From positions 220,944,500-221,008,499 of the forward strand of contig NC_073304.1 of the NCBI RefSeq assembly GCF_027595985.1: a stretch of DNA of 64,000 nt, written 5' to 3'. Source of the DNA: Sorex araneus (taxonomy: Eukaryota; Chordata; Mammalia; Eulipotyphla; Soricidae). The notes below the pieces were generated by a model. That model had not been told where the DNA came from, ran no database searches, and was given only the letters and a program-made list of their open reading frames with translations. Positions 1-11,355 of this stretch are shown piece after piece (positions within the stretch are counted from its first letter, which is position 1; each line of letters opens with the position of its first letter). Both the position numbers and the translations under genes were made by a program.

Positions 1-280
1 AGTTTTTCCAATTTAAGAGTCATCATGAGGATGTTTTGGACTGGTCCAAGTGACACTTGTGTTGCTCCCATGTCTCTGAGGGAGAAAGCACAAGCATGAT
101 GTGAATCCAAATACAGAAGCTCTAGAGTTACATAGATGAGATTAAAGAGGCATAACTTTGATTCTGGCCTTGCTGTAAAGTCAGGTCAATGGTTTACTCT
201 AGACCATAATTCCAGAGAGCTCTTACTGATAAGAGATTTCTTTGTCACCAAATTAATTACAATTTGGTAGACTAAATAAA

Positions 281-440
281 TTTCCTTCCTTCCTTCCTTC
301 CTTCCTTCCTTCCTTCCTTCCTTCCTTCCTTCCTTCCTTCCTTCCTTCCTTCCTTCCTTCCTTCCTTCCTTCCTTCCTTCCTTCCTTCCTTCCTTCCTTC
401 CTTCCTTCCTTCCTTCCTTCCTTCCTTCCTTCCTTCCTTC
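281..440. repeat. (CCTT)n microsatellite
   Basis: A nearly perfect tetranucleotide run of about 160 bases, followed to about 510 by an interrupted pyrimidine-rich stretch (ccctt, ccctcc units). One strand is all pyrimidine, so length polymorphism and assembly collapse are likely here. The flanks (1-280 and 441-540) show nothing I recognise. Confidence 0.97.
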
Positions 441-544
441 CCTTGTTCCCTCCTTCCCTTGCTCCCTCCCTCCCTTCCTACCTCCCTTCTCTTGTCCTTC
501 CTTCTCTTGTCAATTTAGACTTCTCATTCTAAATTGCATCTACT

Positions 545-745
545 TCTTTTAATGTTTCTTTTTCATGTGAGCTGGGGGTGGCCTTGGATTTTGGCCACAT
601 CTGGCAGTACTTGGGAGATATGTTGGGTGCTGTACTTGTGGGTTGCTCTGAGTAGGACTCCAGGGAACACATATGGTGCCAGAGATTGAATCCAGGCCTC
701 TAGCACGCAGTGCATGGGTTCCAACCACTGACCTATCCGGTCCTC
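545..745 (-). mobile_element. Degraded SINE I (SOR-type), antisense
   Basis: Old copy recognised by the order ggccacatctggcagtac, then ggtgccagagattgaatcc, then ctgacctatccggtcc, which is the antisense layout of the family. It has many substitutions and small gaps. Bases 746-1294 are AT-rich with nothing recognised. Confidence 0.6.
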
Positions 746-1294
746 TTTTCTTTATTTTCTTTTTTAAAATAATGTTTACATTATTACTTGTTACTTTCTG
801 GAATAAATAATACTTCTACATGCATCTGTATGTTCTTATCTATATGTACTCAACATTGCTCTTTTGCTCTGTTGGCTGTTACCCGTGTACATTCTTTTTT
901 AATCTTTTCCTTTGACAATAAATCTCATTTCAACAATCCAGTGTTAAAATTCAAATGATAACTTTTAAATTCAATGCAAGACACTTAATCTTTGACAAAA
1001 ATGGAGAAAAATAAAGACCACAAGTTATAGCAAAAATCATATGAGCTACAAACTATTACAATACTTACAGATATTTTAATGCTGGCAATTGAAAAAGATA
1101 TGAATCTTCCATAGTTGTTCGAGGATTATGACTGAGAATTCTAAAAAAGTACAATAAAATGAAAATTATCTGCATAATCAGTAGCTAGCATTAAAGCTTA
1201 TATTTATATTACTGGCATGGAACTTGAAGGTGAAAAACTTTATTTTCTGTGATTATCTATAATCACACTTAGAATCCATAAAGCATTCTCCCCC

Positions 1295-1471
1295 TTTTTT
1301 TTGGTTTGTTTTTGGGTCACACCAGTGATCCACAGGGGGTTACTTCTGGCTCATACACTCAGGAATTACTCCTGGTGGTGCTTGGGGGACCATATGGGGT
1401 ACTGGGAATTGAATCCGGGTCAGCTGTATGCCAGGCAACCACCCTACCTGCTGTGCTATTTCTCCAGCACT
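1295..1471 (-). mobile_element. SINE I (SOR-type), full length, antisense
   Basis: Runs from the poly(T) side and tttgggtcacacc to tctccagcac. It is flanked by a perfect 12-bp target-site duplication, aagcattctccc, at 1281-1292 and 1472-1483. The short ORFs across it are translations of the SINE only. Confidence 0.93.
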
Positions 1472-1625
1472 AAGCATTCTCCCTTTGGGAAACAGCCACG
1501 TCTCAAGATGATAAAGTGAAGGGCAAATGGGGGTGGGGGTGGGGGTGGGCGGGAGGGGGGAAACAAAACAAATGTACAGCAAAAAAAATATGCTAACAAA
1601 TTTTTCCATGTTGAAAACTCTGTGA

Positions 1626-1800
1626 TAGGGGCCAAATAGTACAGCATAGTACAGCAAGTGGGGCACTTGCCTTGCATGCAGTTGACTTGTATGTTTCATT
1701 CCTGGAATCTTATATAGGCCCCAGAACATCCTAGGAGTGATCTCTGAGCACAGAGTCAGGAGCAAGCCCTGAGAACCACTGGTTGTGTCTTCCCATCACC
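1626..1800 (+). mobile_element. SINE I (SOR-type)
   Basis: Diverged sense copy: a head with cagcaagtggggcacttgcc, a central catgcagttgac, and a degraded tail. A G-rich simple run (gggggt)n at about 1527-1560 precedes it. Confidence 0.75.
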
Positions 1801-1912
1801 CCATCACCAAATAAGAAAGAAAACCCGAGGAGTGATGATGTCTGCAGGAAGTCCTTGCTCTGCAGCAAATATTATTTCTTTTTCTTTTTAAAAAAGTTTT
1901 ATAATGTAGGAG

Positions 1913-2351
1913 TGCCGGAGTCCAGCTCCGGCATGAAGACCACCGACTCAGAGATGAAGCATTGACCAGCAGCTATCGAGGCTGAAGGCAAGGTTTTTTC
2001 TCAAGCAAGCAGTTTTTATATTCTTAACATACATTTGCCCAGGCACGTAGCCAAGTCAAAAGATGTTCTCATGAGTTATACACCAAACAGACATATTTTG
2101 TGTTTGTCTCAGGATGCTCTCATTAAAAAATACCAAGTCAGATTATTCCCAAGGTTACTTAGAGCACGAGGAGTATGTACGTGCAGGATGTGTCCTGCTT
2201 ATCTTGCTGGTAGATTTTACCTTCAAGGCCCCTCTTTCAAGAGGCCATCTGCACAGGACTCTCCCAAGCCCCCAGTGCAGGTCATACAAAGTTCATTGTC
2301 CCACGCTGGTCTCTAGTCTCTAGTCTATGTGCTCTAAGCAATCCCACTACA
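1913..2351 (-). mobile_element. Solo LTR, ERVK/IAP-like, minus strand
   Basis: Read on the minus strand, the element begins TGTAGTGGG and ends CTCCGGCA, with TG/CA termini. It contains a TATA-like aatataaaaact about 100-150 bases from its end and a U5-like tail with gagtcggtggtc. A perfect 6-bp direct repeat, taggag, flanks it at 1907-1912 and 2352-2357, as expected for class II retroviral integration. No internal sequence, primer-binding site or second LTR is attached, so it is a solo LTR formed by recombination. Family assignment rests on general LTR architecture. Confidence 0.85.
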
Positions 2352-2404
2352 TAGGAGCACTGCTATTTATTCAGCCATTGGTTAAGCTGATTAAATTGGG
2401 CATA

Positions 2405-2740
2405 AACTCCACATTACGTTTAAAAAATTTTTAATTTTATAAGTTAGTTCACAATGTTTGATTACACTCAACATTCAAACACCAATCCCACCACCATTAT
2501 ACCTTCTGTCCACCAAATTTCGGATGTTTCCATCCCAAGCCCCAAGCCCTGTCACAAAACACAACCGAAGTAATATATTTTGTGTTGTTATGAAGAACTG
2601 CTGACCATGCTTACAAAAAAGTATTCATATAGGAAACAGCGTGAAGATTGTTCTATTTTGGCAGGAACCATTAAGGCCTTCTGGAGGATATCACTAACAT
2701 GTTGTTGAAGTTTGTGTGGCATGAACTTTGGTGTACATCT
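2405..2740 (-). repeat. Interspersed repeat, antisense (same family as in 34.8 and 39.1 kb)
   Basis: The reverse complement contains ggtggtgggattggtgtt followed by an AT-rich end. It aligns by eye with 34760-35270 and 39115-39420, including the motif around taatggt(c/t)cctg. The family is probably an L1-like or non-autonomous 3' end; I cannot name it. From 2741 to 4085 there is a (TA)n run at about 2755-2782 and otherwise unassigned sequence without a convincing coding exon. Confidence 0.6.
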
Positions 2741-4089
2741 CTGAAAATATGTATATATATGCATATATATATATATATATATACATTTCCCCCTATTTTT
2801 TATTGTCTACTATCTGAACTCCATCAAATGTGGTGTGGTAATTATGGAGAATGGGTAGGAAGTGTTGCACGATGTGTTGCGAGGCCACTTTTGCCACTGC
2901 ACAATCCAGGAATATGTTTGCTCATAGGTGAGGCACAGCCTGAGTGCACGGGGCACGGCCTTGAGTATGGCGGCTGTTGGGTTGTGGAGGTTTTTGGCTG
3001 CCAGAGCTGGGTCCCTTGGGGTGGGAAGGGCTCTCACCCACACCCCTCTGGGGTGCACTGTGTGAAACAGCCTGGTGCGGAGTCCAGTGGCATGGTTATG
3101 GGGAACTCATGTTATGCTCCCTTTCGGGAGAAGCAGCCATGTCATCTGCACAGTGGCTGATGATGAGATTATCTGGCGCCAGCAGGAGGTGGCTTATGGC
3201 ATGACCCCTGGTCACCGGAGACTGGAGAAAGTGAGCAGAAGATCTCCTCTCCTGGTCCCATTGAATCTAGAGTCCAAGGTCACAAAGTTCTGCATTACCT
3301 AGGTCATATAGGACTTCACTCATGCGTGAACTCGGCCAGAGCGTGTGGGGAGCAGCCTTGAGCGTGGCATGGGTTCCTGCCTACCTCTGCACTATGGGCC
3401 CTAACTGTGTCTTTTGATATCTTTTGAGATTTATGGGCATCTGAAATAAGGCCAATAAATGAGCTTATAAAGCTGAGCCGGATGTGGTCTGTGGGTGTGA
3501 CTCCCACATACCTAACTTTTGGCCATTTAAGTTCTTGGTAAACTTGGCCCCAAGTTGTTGGGGTCTGGCCAAAGGCTCTGCAGCAATTTTGGGGTAAATG
3601 GAAATCTGAAGGCACCATCAGGCTGTTGATACACTTGCCCCAGGTACAGGTTGATCTGCTGGTGGCATCATACCCCCACAGATATTTCTAATGGCTGCCA
3701 CTACAATTCAAAATGTTTCTTACACCCTGAGAAATTCAAACCATTTCATGGCTTAACATAAACAGCTAAAGATAAAAGTAGGGTCAATCCTTGGTTTTGA
3801 ACAAAGAAGACAGGGTCACTCTAAGAGGAGCTGGTGGGAGCTGTCATGTCACCAGTCATTCCCACAGAGATCTCTGTGCCCTGACCTTTATCACACTGTA
3901 TGTGATCACTGACTCACCTGTCAGCCTCCTGATTTTTCAATTTCTTGAATGCCAGGGCCACTTGACTGTCACTGGTCTGACAATATCCGGTAGTTACTAG
4001 ATACTTCAGAAAAAACATTATGGATATATTGGTCAAATGAACCAGTTCCTTCCCTCCCTCCCTCCCTCAGTTCCTCACTACTTTCTCTC

Positions 4090-4240
4090 TTTCTTTGGTT
4101 TGTGGGCCACACCCAGGAATGCTCAGTGATTACTCCTGATGGTGCTTAGGGGAACATAGGGAATGCCAGGCATGAACCTGGGTCAGCCACCTGCAAAGCA
4201 AACTCTTTTCCTGCTATATTCTCAGTCCAGTCCCAGAAGC
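4090..4240 (-). mobile_element. SINE I, antisense
   Basis: Antisense copy starting at tttgtgggccacaccc and ending near ctcagtccag. It is moderately diverged and follows a short (ccctcc)n run at about 4050-4070. Confidence 0.8.
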
Positions 4241-4267
4241 AGCTCATTTTTGACAAAAAAAAATTTT

Positions 4268-4442
4268 GTTCCAAGGAACTGAAGCAATAACACAGCAGAT
4301 AGGACATTTGCCTTGCATGCGGCCAACCTGACTTCGATTCCCAGCATCCCATATGGCCTCCTGAGCACCGCCAGGGGTAATTCCTGAGTGCAGAGCCAAG
4401 AGTAACCCCTGTGCATTTCGGGGTGTGACACAAAGAGCAAAA
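4268..4442 (+). mobile_element. SINE I, sense
   Basis: Sense copy with agcaataacacagcagatagg at the head and gggtgtgacacaaagagcaaaa at the tail. It lies head to head with the antisense copy just to its left and is inserted immediately upstream of an L1 3' segment. Confidence 0.88.
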
Positions 4443-5735
4443 GGAAAAACAGAAAAGGTCTTCATCATGAATCATCAGAGAGATGCAGATCAAAACAGCT
4501 ATGAGATACCACCTCTCACCACAGAGACTGGCACCCATCCAAAAGAACAAAAGCAACTGCTGTTGGCGTGGATGTGGGGAGAAAGGGACTCTCCTACACT
4601 GCTGGTGGGAATGCTGACTAGTTCAGCCCTTTTGGAAAACAGTATGGATGCTTCTCAAAAAATTAGACATTGAGCTCCTATTTGACCCAGCAATACCACT
4701 CCTGAGAATATATCCCAGAGAGGCAAAAAAGTGTTGTCGTGGGGCTGGAGCGATAGCACAGCGGGTAGGGCGTTTTCCTTGCACGTGATCAACCTCGGTT
4801 CAATTCCCAGCATCCCATATGGTGCCCTGAGCACCGCCAGGAGTGATTTTTGAGTGCATGAGCCAGGAGTACCCCCTGTGCATCGCCGGGTGTGACCCAA
4901 AAAGCAAAAAAAAAAAAAAAAGTATTGTCGAAATGACATCTGCACTCGAATGTTCATTGCAGCACTGCTCACAATAGCCAGAATCTGGAAAATACCCGAG
5001 TTCCCGAGAACAGATGACTGGTTAAAGATACTTTGGTACATCTACACAATGGATAACTATGCAGCTGTTAGAAAAATAATGAAGTCATGACCCTTGCATA
5101 TAAGTGGATCAACATGGAAAGTATCATGCTAAGGGAAATGAGTCAAAAACAGAGAGACAGACATAGAAAGATCGCACTCACCTGTGGTGTATAAAGTAAG
5201 AGAATGGGAGACTAGCACCCAAGAGTAGTATCGGTAAGTACCAGGAGGTCTGCCCACGGCTTGGAAGCTGGCCAAACAAGTTGGAAGAAAAGGCAGCTCA
5301 GATAGAGAAGGGAATACCAGGTAAAGGGTGGTCCAAGGACCCACTGCGGATGGGAGATACGCGCTGAAAGTGGAATATGGATCAAACACGATGGCTACTC
5401 AATACCTCTATTGCAAACCACAACACCTGAAAGTAGAGAGAGAACAAAAGGGAATGCCCTACCACAGAGGCTGGGTGGGTGAGGGGGGGTAGGGTGGGGA
5501 GGGGGTGAGAGGGATACTGGGATCATCGGTGGTGGAGAATGGGCACTGGTAGAAGGATGGGTACTCAAGCATTGTGTGACTGAAACATAAGCATGAAAAG
5601 TTGTAAGTCTGTAACTGTACCTCATGGTGATTCATTAATAAAAAATTTTAGAGGGATGTAAATGAAATGCAAACATGGAAGTTCATAAGTTTGTAACTGT
5701 ATCTCACGGTGATTCACCAATAAAGATTAAAAAAA
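4443..5735 (+). mobile_element. L1 LINE 3' end (ORF2 end and 3' UTR)
   Basis: The sequence has the standard mammalian L1 3' layout: catcagagagatgcagatca, ccacagagactggcaccc, a catt-gcagcactgctcacaatagcc block, and a G-rich 3' UTR with atgggcactggtag. It ends at gtgattcattaataaaa. The last approximately 60 bases are repeated at 5680-5735. A younger SINE I interrupts it at 4741-4921. The copy is 5' truncated and has no intact ORF. Confidence 0.9.
4741..4921 (+). mobile_element. SINE I, full length, near-consensus
   Basis: Starts ggggctggagcgatagcaca and ends cccaaaaagc plus a poly(A) run. The flanks gtgttgtcg and gtattgtcg are a 9-bp duplication with one mismatch. It is inserted in the L1 3' end, so it is younger than that L1. 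Confidence 0.95.
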
Positions 5736-5937
5736 AATTTTTTAAATGCTCTGGCAAATTCCTGGGAAACTAGACCATGAGACCCAAAGTCTATGTGACT
5801 GTAGCAAAAAAGACTACTATCATTAATAGATGAATTCCATGAGGTTGTAAGATACAGGAGCAATATGCCAAAATTAGTCATATTTCTAGACACTAGCTAG
5901 AAGTAATTAAAGATGAACATTTTTTCAAGTTTCACAT

Positions 5938-6130
5938 AAAGGGCTCAGAGCTATAGTACAGCGGGTACAGCGTTTGCTTTGCATGCAGCTGATCTGGGTG
6001 TGGTCCCTGGTAAATCCTATTGTCCCCCACAACACTTCAGCAGATATCCTTGAGTGCAGAGCCAGGAGGAAGTCACCCAATGTGTCACTCAATTTGTCAC
6101 CCAATGTGGCTCAAAAAGAAAAATAATTTA
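5938..6130 (+). mobile_element. SINE I, sense
   Basis: Head gctcagagctatagtacagc, tail with ccaatgtggctcaaaaag. The internal cacccaatgtg segment is locally duplicated near the tail. Confidence 0.82.
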
Positions 6131-6227
6131 AAAAAATAAATTTTAAAGGTTTCATATATAATGTCATAAAAAATGATAAACAGGAGAAGAGATGAACAGG
6201 AACTTCCTCGAAAAAGAATACAAATGG

Positions 6228-6405
6228 TCAGGGTCCGAGAGATAGCATAGTGGGTAAGGTGTTTGCTTGGATGCAGCAAACCTGGGTTCAATCCCCAGCA
6301 TCCCATATGGTTCCCCAAGCAGCATCAAGAGTGATAACTAAGTGCAGAGCTGGGAGTAAGCCCTGAATATCGCCAAATATGGCCCAACTCCCAGCCCAAA
6401 ATAAA
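6228..6405 (+). mobile_element. SINE I, sense
   Basis: Head gtccgagagatagcatagtg, central gggttcaatccccagc, tail tatggcccaactcccagccc. The spacing to the next L1 segment is only about 20 bases. Confidence 0.85.
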
Positions 6406-6424
6406 TACAAATGACCAAAATGCA

Positions 6425-8040
6425 TATGGAAAAAATGTTCTATATCACTAATCATCAGAGAAATGAAGATCAGAGCAACAGTTGGAGATCATCTCATGCC
6501 ACAGAGACTGGTACTCATCAAAGAGAACAACAATAACTAGTGTTTACGAGGATTTGGGGGAACAGGGCTCCTCATTCACTGCTGTGAGAATGCTAACTGA
6601 CCCAGCCTTTCTGGGAAGACAATATGGACATTCCTCAAAACACTAAGAATTAAACTTCCATATGACTGGCAAAGGAACCCAGGTGTGTGGGACCTGGGGC
6701 CTAGATCTCCAAGGCTGCTCAGATTGGGACTGGGCCTCTTCTACCCAGATTCTCCATTTTCCCATAGCTAGGCAGTCACACCCAGAAACCTCCCACCCCA
6801 GCTCCCACACACACACACATACCATGTAATCCCTTCAACAGCCAACATCCAGAGAATATAAAACCAAGCTCCCAGAAGCGTGCGGATGCAATCACACAAC
6901 ATCTGATACCCTAGTTATCCCTCTTGGAAAACCTGGCAAGTTACCGAGAGTTTACTGCCCACACGGGAAAGCTTGGCAAGCTCCCCATGATGTATTCACA
7001 TGCCAAATAGAATAAGAATGATGGGTCTCATTCTCCTGACCCTGACTAGCCTCTAATGAGGCACCGTTGGGAAGGACAAGTAAAGAGAGGCTGCTAAAAT
7101 CTCAGGACTAGGATGAAGGAGCCATTACTGGGCCCGCTCAAGCAATCGTTGATCAGCGGGATGACAGTAATACATACTTGCAGAAAGCCCAGCAAGCTAC
7201 TGAGAGTATCCCGCCCATTCGGGCAGAACCTCGTAAGCTACACGTGGCGTATTCAATATGCCAAAAACAGTAAAGCTAGGTCTCATTCCCCTGACCCTGA
7301 AAGAGCCTCCATTCATTGGGAAAGACGAGTAAGAAGAGACTGCTAAAATCTCAGGGCTGAGAGAAATAGAGACGTTACTGGTGCCCGCTCGACTAAATCG
7401 ACGAACAACGGGATGACAGTGATACAGTGATGACCCAGAAATTCCACTCTTGTGAATATATCCTAAGGGCCCAAAAGCACAATGCCTAAAAGACGTCTGC
7501 ACTCCTAGGTTCATTGCAGCACTATATACAACCGCCAAAATATGACAACAGTCCAAATACCCACGAATAGATGACTGGATAAAGAAGCTATGGTATAGAT
7601 TCACAATAGAATATTGCCCAGCCATATAGGAGATACAGTCATGCAATTTGCTGCAATGTGGATGGATCCGAAGAGCATCGTGTTGAGTGAAATGAGTCAG
7701 AGGGAGAGGAAAGGACTCAGAACCATCTATCTCAAACTTTGTAGGGGAACCTCAAATGTCCAATGGCAATGGAAACAATGAGCTGAACTGGTCTTCAGTA
7801 GGAACTTGCCACTGGGGCAGAGGTGGGAGAAAAGTTTGTGAGGGGAACAGTAGGACAATGAGATGGCTGGATAAAGTGCCTGCTACAGGGGCAGAGGGGG
7901 TAAGGGGGAGCAGGGGAGACGGGTGGAGAGTAGTGGACACTAGTGAAGAGATTGGTGTTAGAACAATGTATGCCTGCATCTCAATCATAAATATCTTTGT
8001 AACTTTGTAATTCACAGGGATTCAAAACAAAATTTTTTAA
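6425..8040 (+). mobile_element. L1 LINE 3' end, split by an RTE-tailed insertion
   Basis: The 5' portion (6425-6667) carries the L1 catcagagaaatgaagatca and ccacagagactggtactc blocks. The L1 resumes at about 7431 with tgacccagaaattccactc and continues through the cactatatacaaccgccaaa block to a poly(A) end near 8040. About 760 bases of foreign sequence (6668-7430) sit between the two halves. No L1 ORF is intact. Confidence 0.85.
6668..7430 (+). mobile_element. Composite RTE-tailed non-autonomous element with two tandem SINE II modules
   Basis: Two related modules follow each other, ending near 7172 and 7430. Each has the SINE II core (ctaccgagagt-like, gcccgctc, ctaaaatctcagg) and ends with a cgggatgacagt tail. 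The second module starts at agcccagcaagctac. The first is preceded by about 165 bases unrelated to SINE I. The shared ending gttactggtgcccgctcg(a/c) resembles the RTE LINE 3' end at 58836-58885. The insertion lies inside an L1; a short atgac repeat at the junctions is a possible target-site duplication. Confidence 0.7.
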
Positions 8041-8042
8041 AG

Positions 8043-8240
8043 GATAAAGAGACTGGAGAGAGCATACATGGGTTAAGGTGCTTGTCTTGCATCCACTGAC
8101 CCAGGGTTGAATCCCCCACACCCAGATGGTTACCACCAATAGTCATTCCTGAGTACAGAGAGCCAGGAATGGCCCTGGGAGCTGCTGGGTGTGGTCCCCA
8201 AACGAACAAAACCCAAAAACCACCCGTAAATTTAAAAATA
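8043..8240 (+). mobile_element. SINE I, sense, diverged
   Basis: Head gagactggagagagcatacatgggtt, tail ctgctgggtgtggtccccaa. Its last approximately 70 bases are part of a long direct repeat (8177-8247 and 8566-8636) that brackets the next element. Confidence 0.7.
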
Positions 8241-8247
8241 CCTGGGA

Positions 8248-8565
8248 GACATTCACGATTACGATCATGATATCCCATTAATCACCGATTTCTCAAGCGG
8301 GCTCAGTAACATCTCATTTTGACCTTTCCCTGAGATCTTAGAAATCCATCTGGACTCGGCCCTCCTAAAGTTGTTGCTCTGGGGGCTCTTCAGGGTCAGG
8401 GGAATGAGATCCAGCTTGTTACTGGATTTTGCATATGAATTGCATATGAATACACCATGGGAAGCTTGCAAGGCTGTCCCATGTGGGCAGGAAACTCTCA
8501 GAGCATTGCCAGTTTCTCCCAGAGGGAGAAGTAGGCCAAAGATATCCCGGGGCCTCAAAGCATGT
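8248..8565 (-). mobile_element. SINE II (RTE-tailed), antisense, flanked by a long direct repeat
   Basis: Read on the minus strand it ends in gagcccgcttgagaaatcg and gggatatcatgatcg, the family's RTE-like tail, and upstream carries gtaacaa(g)-type and ccagagagggag-like SINE II segments. Both sides carry about 70 nearly identical bases (tgctgggtgtggtcccc through cctgggagacatt). Confidence 0.75.
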
Positions 8566-8739
8566 TGCTGGGTGTGGTCCCCAAGTGAACAAAACCCAAA
8601 AACCAAACATAAATTTAAAAATACCTGGGAGACATTAAAGATGGAAATAAACAGAAAGACACGTCCTGGCCAGAACCCTATTGGTGATAGTATTCATCAA
8701 ACTGAGCTATGCTTTTAGTATCATCTTTGTACAAATCCC

Positions 8740-8925
8740 AGCTTTATTTATTTATTTATTTATGGAGGTCAGGGATACATCTAGCAGGATTCCGGGCTTA
8801 TTCCAGGCTCTGTGTTCAAGGGTCTCTTCTGGAGGTGCTAAAGGACCATCTGTGGTACCGGGGATAAAAACAGATTGTCCACAGCAAGGCAAGTGCCCTA
8901 CCCGCTGTACTATCGCTCAGCTCCC
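8740..8925 (-). mobile_element. SINE I, antisense, old
   Basis: Diverged antisense copy beginning after a (TTTA)n run at about 8741-8762 and ending ctgtactatcgctcagctccc. Confidence 0.7.
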
Positions 8926-8949
8926 AAAGTGGATTTTAAAATGATTATA

Positions 8950-9260
8950 ATAAGCCTGAGAAGATAGTTAATGTCTTCCCATTAGCAGAACACAAATCCA
9001 AGTCACATCAGATACTACTTCATACTCAGTAAGATGGCTAAAAGCAGACAAAAGTGCAACCAGGGTGATGGAGAAATTGAAATCCTTATGCACTGCTGGT
9101 GAAAATATAAAAAGAGGCACTGCAGAAAAGCTTGATGCTCCCTAAAAAAAGTTAGCCATAGTTACCAAAGACTCAGCAATGTAATACCTGGATATGTGCC
9201 CAAGAAAAATGGAAATGTGTCTATACAAAAATGAGTATTCATAGTCGAAAAATGGAAGGG
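8950..9260 (+). mobile_element. Old L1 3' fragment
   Basis: Weak but ordered resemblance to the L1 3' end: aagtcacatcagatactac, agtaagatggctaaaa, gcactgctggtgaaaat, then ccaagaaaaatggaaatgtg. It is more diverged than the other L1 segments. Confidence 0.6.
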
Positions 9261-9404
9261 GCACCTGAGCACATGCTTTGCATATCAGTACTTTCTCTGG
9301 CTGACTTCTGCATTTCAAAATGTATGCGCACGCCTAGCTCATTCATTGCCTCTTTTATATTCATGACCTTATCTTTATGCTTTATGGAGTAAACTGTGGC
9401 AAAA

Positions 9405-9840
9405 GGACTAAGAAGTATGGCTCAGAGGTAAAACACTTGTCTTGCAGGAATAAAATCTGAGGTTCTATCCCCAGCCCGGCAAATAAAGGAGCAACAGTTT
9501 TTATCAATCTCAGAGAGCATGACTGAGTTGGGGAGTTCGCTCAAAGTGGCAGAGCAGATGCCTGGCATTTGCGAGGGGTTGAGTTTGACTCCTGGTATAA
9601 TCAGATCCGTGAGCACCACCATAATTGGTTCCTAGGTCCTTTGGACATTATTGGAGAATCCTATTTAAAAATCAACAAAAAGAGGGTTCAAACAAACAAA
9701 CCAAAAAGGGCTGGGGTAAATGCCTTGCCCAAGGGGGTGGGGTGGGCAGGTTCCTGGCACTACCTGGCCCCCTTCAAGCACCCCCTCAGGGACGAGCACC
9801 CCATGAGCACTGCAGGGTATAGTCCAAAAACAGTAAAAAA
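9405..9840 (+). mobile_element. Cluster of two or three degraded SINE I copies
   Basis: Family landmarks recur: ggtaaaacacttgtcttgcag at 9428, agatgcctggcatttgcgagg at 9555, and gctggggtaaatgccttgcc at 9710 with a cctcagggacgagcacccc middle. The ORFs here are translations of these relics. Confidence 0.55.
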
Positions 9841-9859
9841 AGACTGATCTCTTTCAGTA

Positions 9860-10045
9860 ACCAAAAACCTTTCTTTTGGTTACTGGGCCACACCCAGCTG
9901 TGCTCAGGGCTGACTCCTGGCCGTGCACTAAAGGATCAACCCCGGTGGTGCTCTGGGGAGCACATTCAGTTTTGGGGATTACACATGGGTCAGTGACATG
10001 CAAGGCAAGTGCTCTCCCAACTGTTCCATCTCTCCGGCTCCAGCC
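9860..10045 (-). mobile_element. SINE I, antisense
   Basis: Starts tggttactgggccacaccc and ends ctctccggctccag. Confidence 0.8.
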
Positions 10046-11355
10046 AATATTACTTTAAATGACTTTTTAAAATAGATCTTATCTGGGGACACTGCCCTCT
10101 GTTGCTAGAAACCACAGACCCTGTCGTGGCTTCCTGCCTAGGTCACTGTGGCTGAGCAGATGGCTCTCTGCCAGTGGGCATGGGTGGAGTTCAGTCTCAG
10201 GAAAAGCAAGACCCCAAGAAGCATATAAATCCACCTCAAAATTCAGGCAACAAAGGTCTTTGCTGATCTTTGATATAAAAGAGAAAGGGTGCGCAAGAAC
10301 CATGCCGAGAAGTGGTGCCTCTGACAAGCACAGGTGTGAGCATGGCTCATAGAAGGTGCTCTAATACACGAGGATTAGAAGAGCGACACCTGTTGGTCGT
10401 GTGTGTGTGTGAGCCTCCCGCCCTCCCCCCCCACCCCAAAGCATGGAGGCCTTTAGCAAACATCAGCCCAGGGGGCAAGTGCCTGGCCCTGATGTAGGAT
10501 TTCCAGTGAGCACCGCAACTGAATTTGAGCATCACAGCCAGGGGTGTGTATGACCCTCAGACATCTCTCAACAATAAAGATGAGGAGTGAAGGTAGAACC
10601 TGTTTGGGGGCGTGGGGGCAGCAGGGAGCCTAAAGGGAGCAGCTGGACCACATCTGGGTGGTGCTCAGATGTGACCCCTACAGTGCTCCAGCAGCACTGT
10701 AAGTTGAAACAGAAGATATCTCCTTATGAAGATGGGAACTAAAAGACGCACTTGGGAGAACAGACGCTTTCAGTTGCTGAATGTGATCAACTCCTCAACT
10801 TTCCAACTATAACAAAGAATCCAGTCACCCCTAAACCATTCCAAGGTCCCGAGTGGTCTTCATCTTTAAGGTAGAAGCTTTTGAACGATGAGAAGCTGCT
10901 GCCAGGATTTCAGTACATACCCCAAAGTGATAACAATGCCTTAGAGTAAGCTCTCGTGTGGACACTCATCTAAAGACAGGCCATTATGCTATGTGGCTGG
11001 GAGAGCGTGAGGGCCTCGAGGTGACCCCAGCTCCGTCTGCCTTCACAGTGCAGCTCCCCACCTCACTGACAATCTCCACAGTGGGGTCAAGCGGTCAGTA
11101 GGAACAAGGTTTGGGTTTCCTTTGTTCTCTCTTAGTACTTATGTCTTGGCAAAATACTGATGTTCCACAAACAAGCCAGAGTGTCCACTGCTCTGTCTGA
11201 GTAAGGCATCGCCTTTCTACTTTGTCAAGTCTGCAGTTGCTACAATCATGGAACTTGTACCGATGAAATGACTAAAAGAATTTTTTAAACAAGTCATCAC
11301 TCTAGACCTGTGTAGATGAAGAAACACTGGAAAGTCAGAAGGAAAAAAATAATTC
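10046..11355. other. No gene recognised; degraded repeat traces
   Basis: I see a short (gt)n run at 10400-10412, a C-rich run near 10425, and weak SINE-like landmarks around 10440-10570. No ORF here has a recognisable domain or credible splice context. Confidence 0.5.

Noticed and set aside
4146..5041. Several ORFs of 70-136 codons with CFLGHTRRCTGVTPGS-like sequence, found throughout the window
   Set aside because: This recurring peptide is the antisense translation of SINE I and not a protein family.
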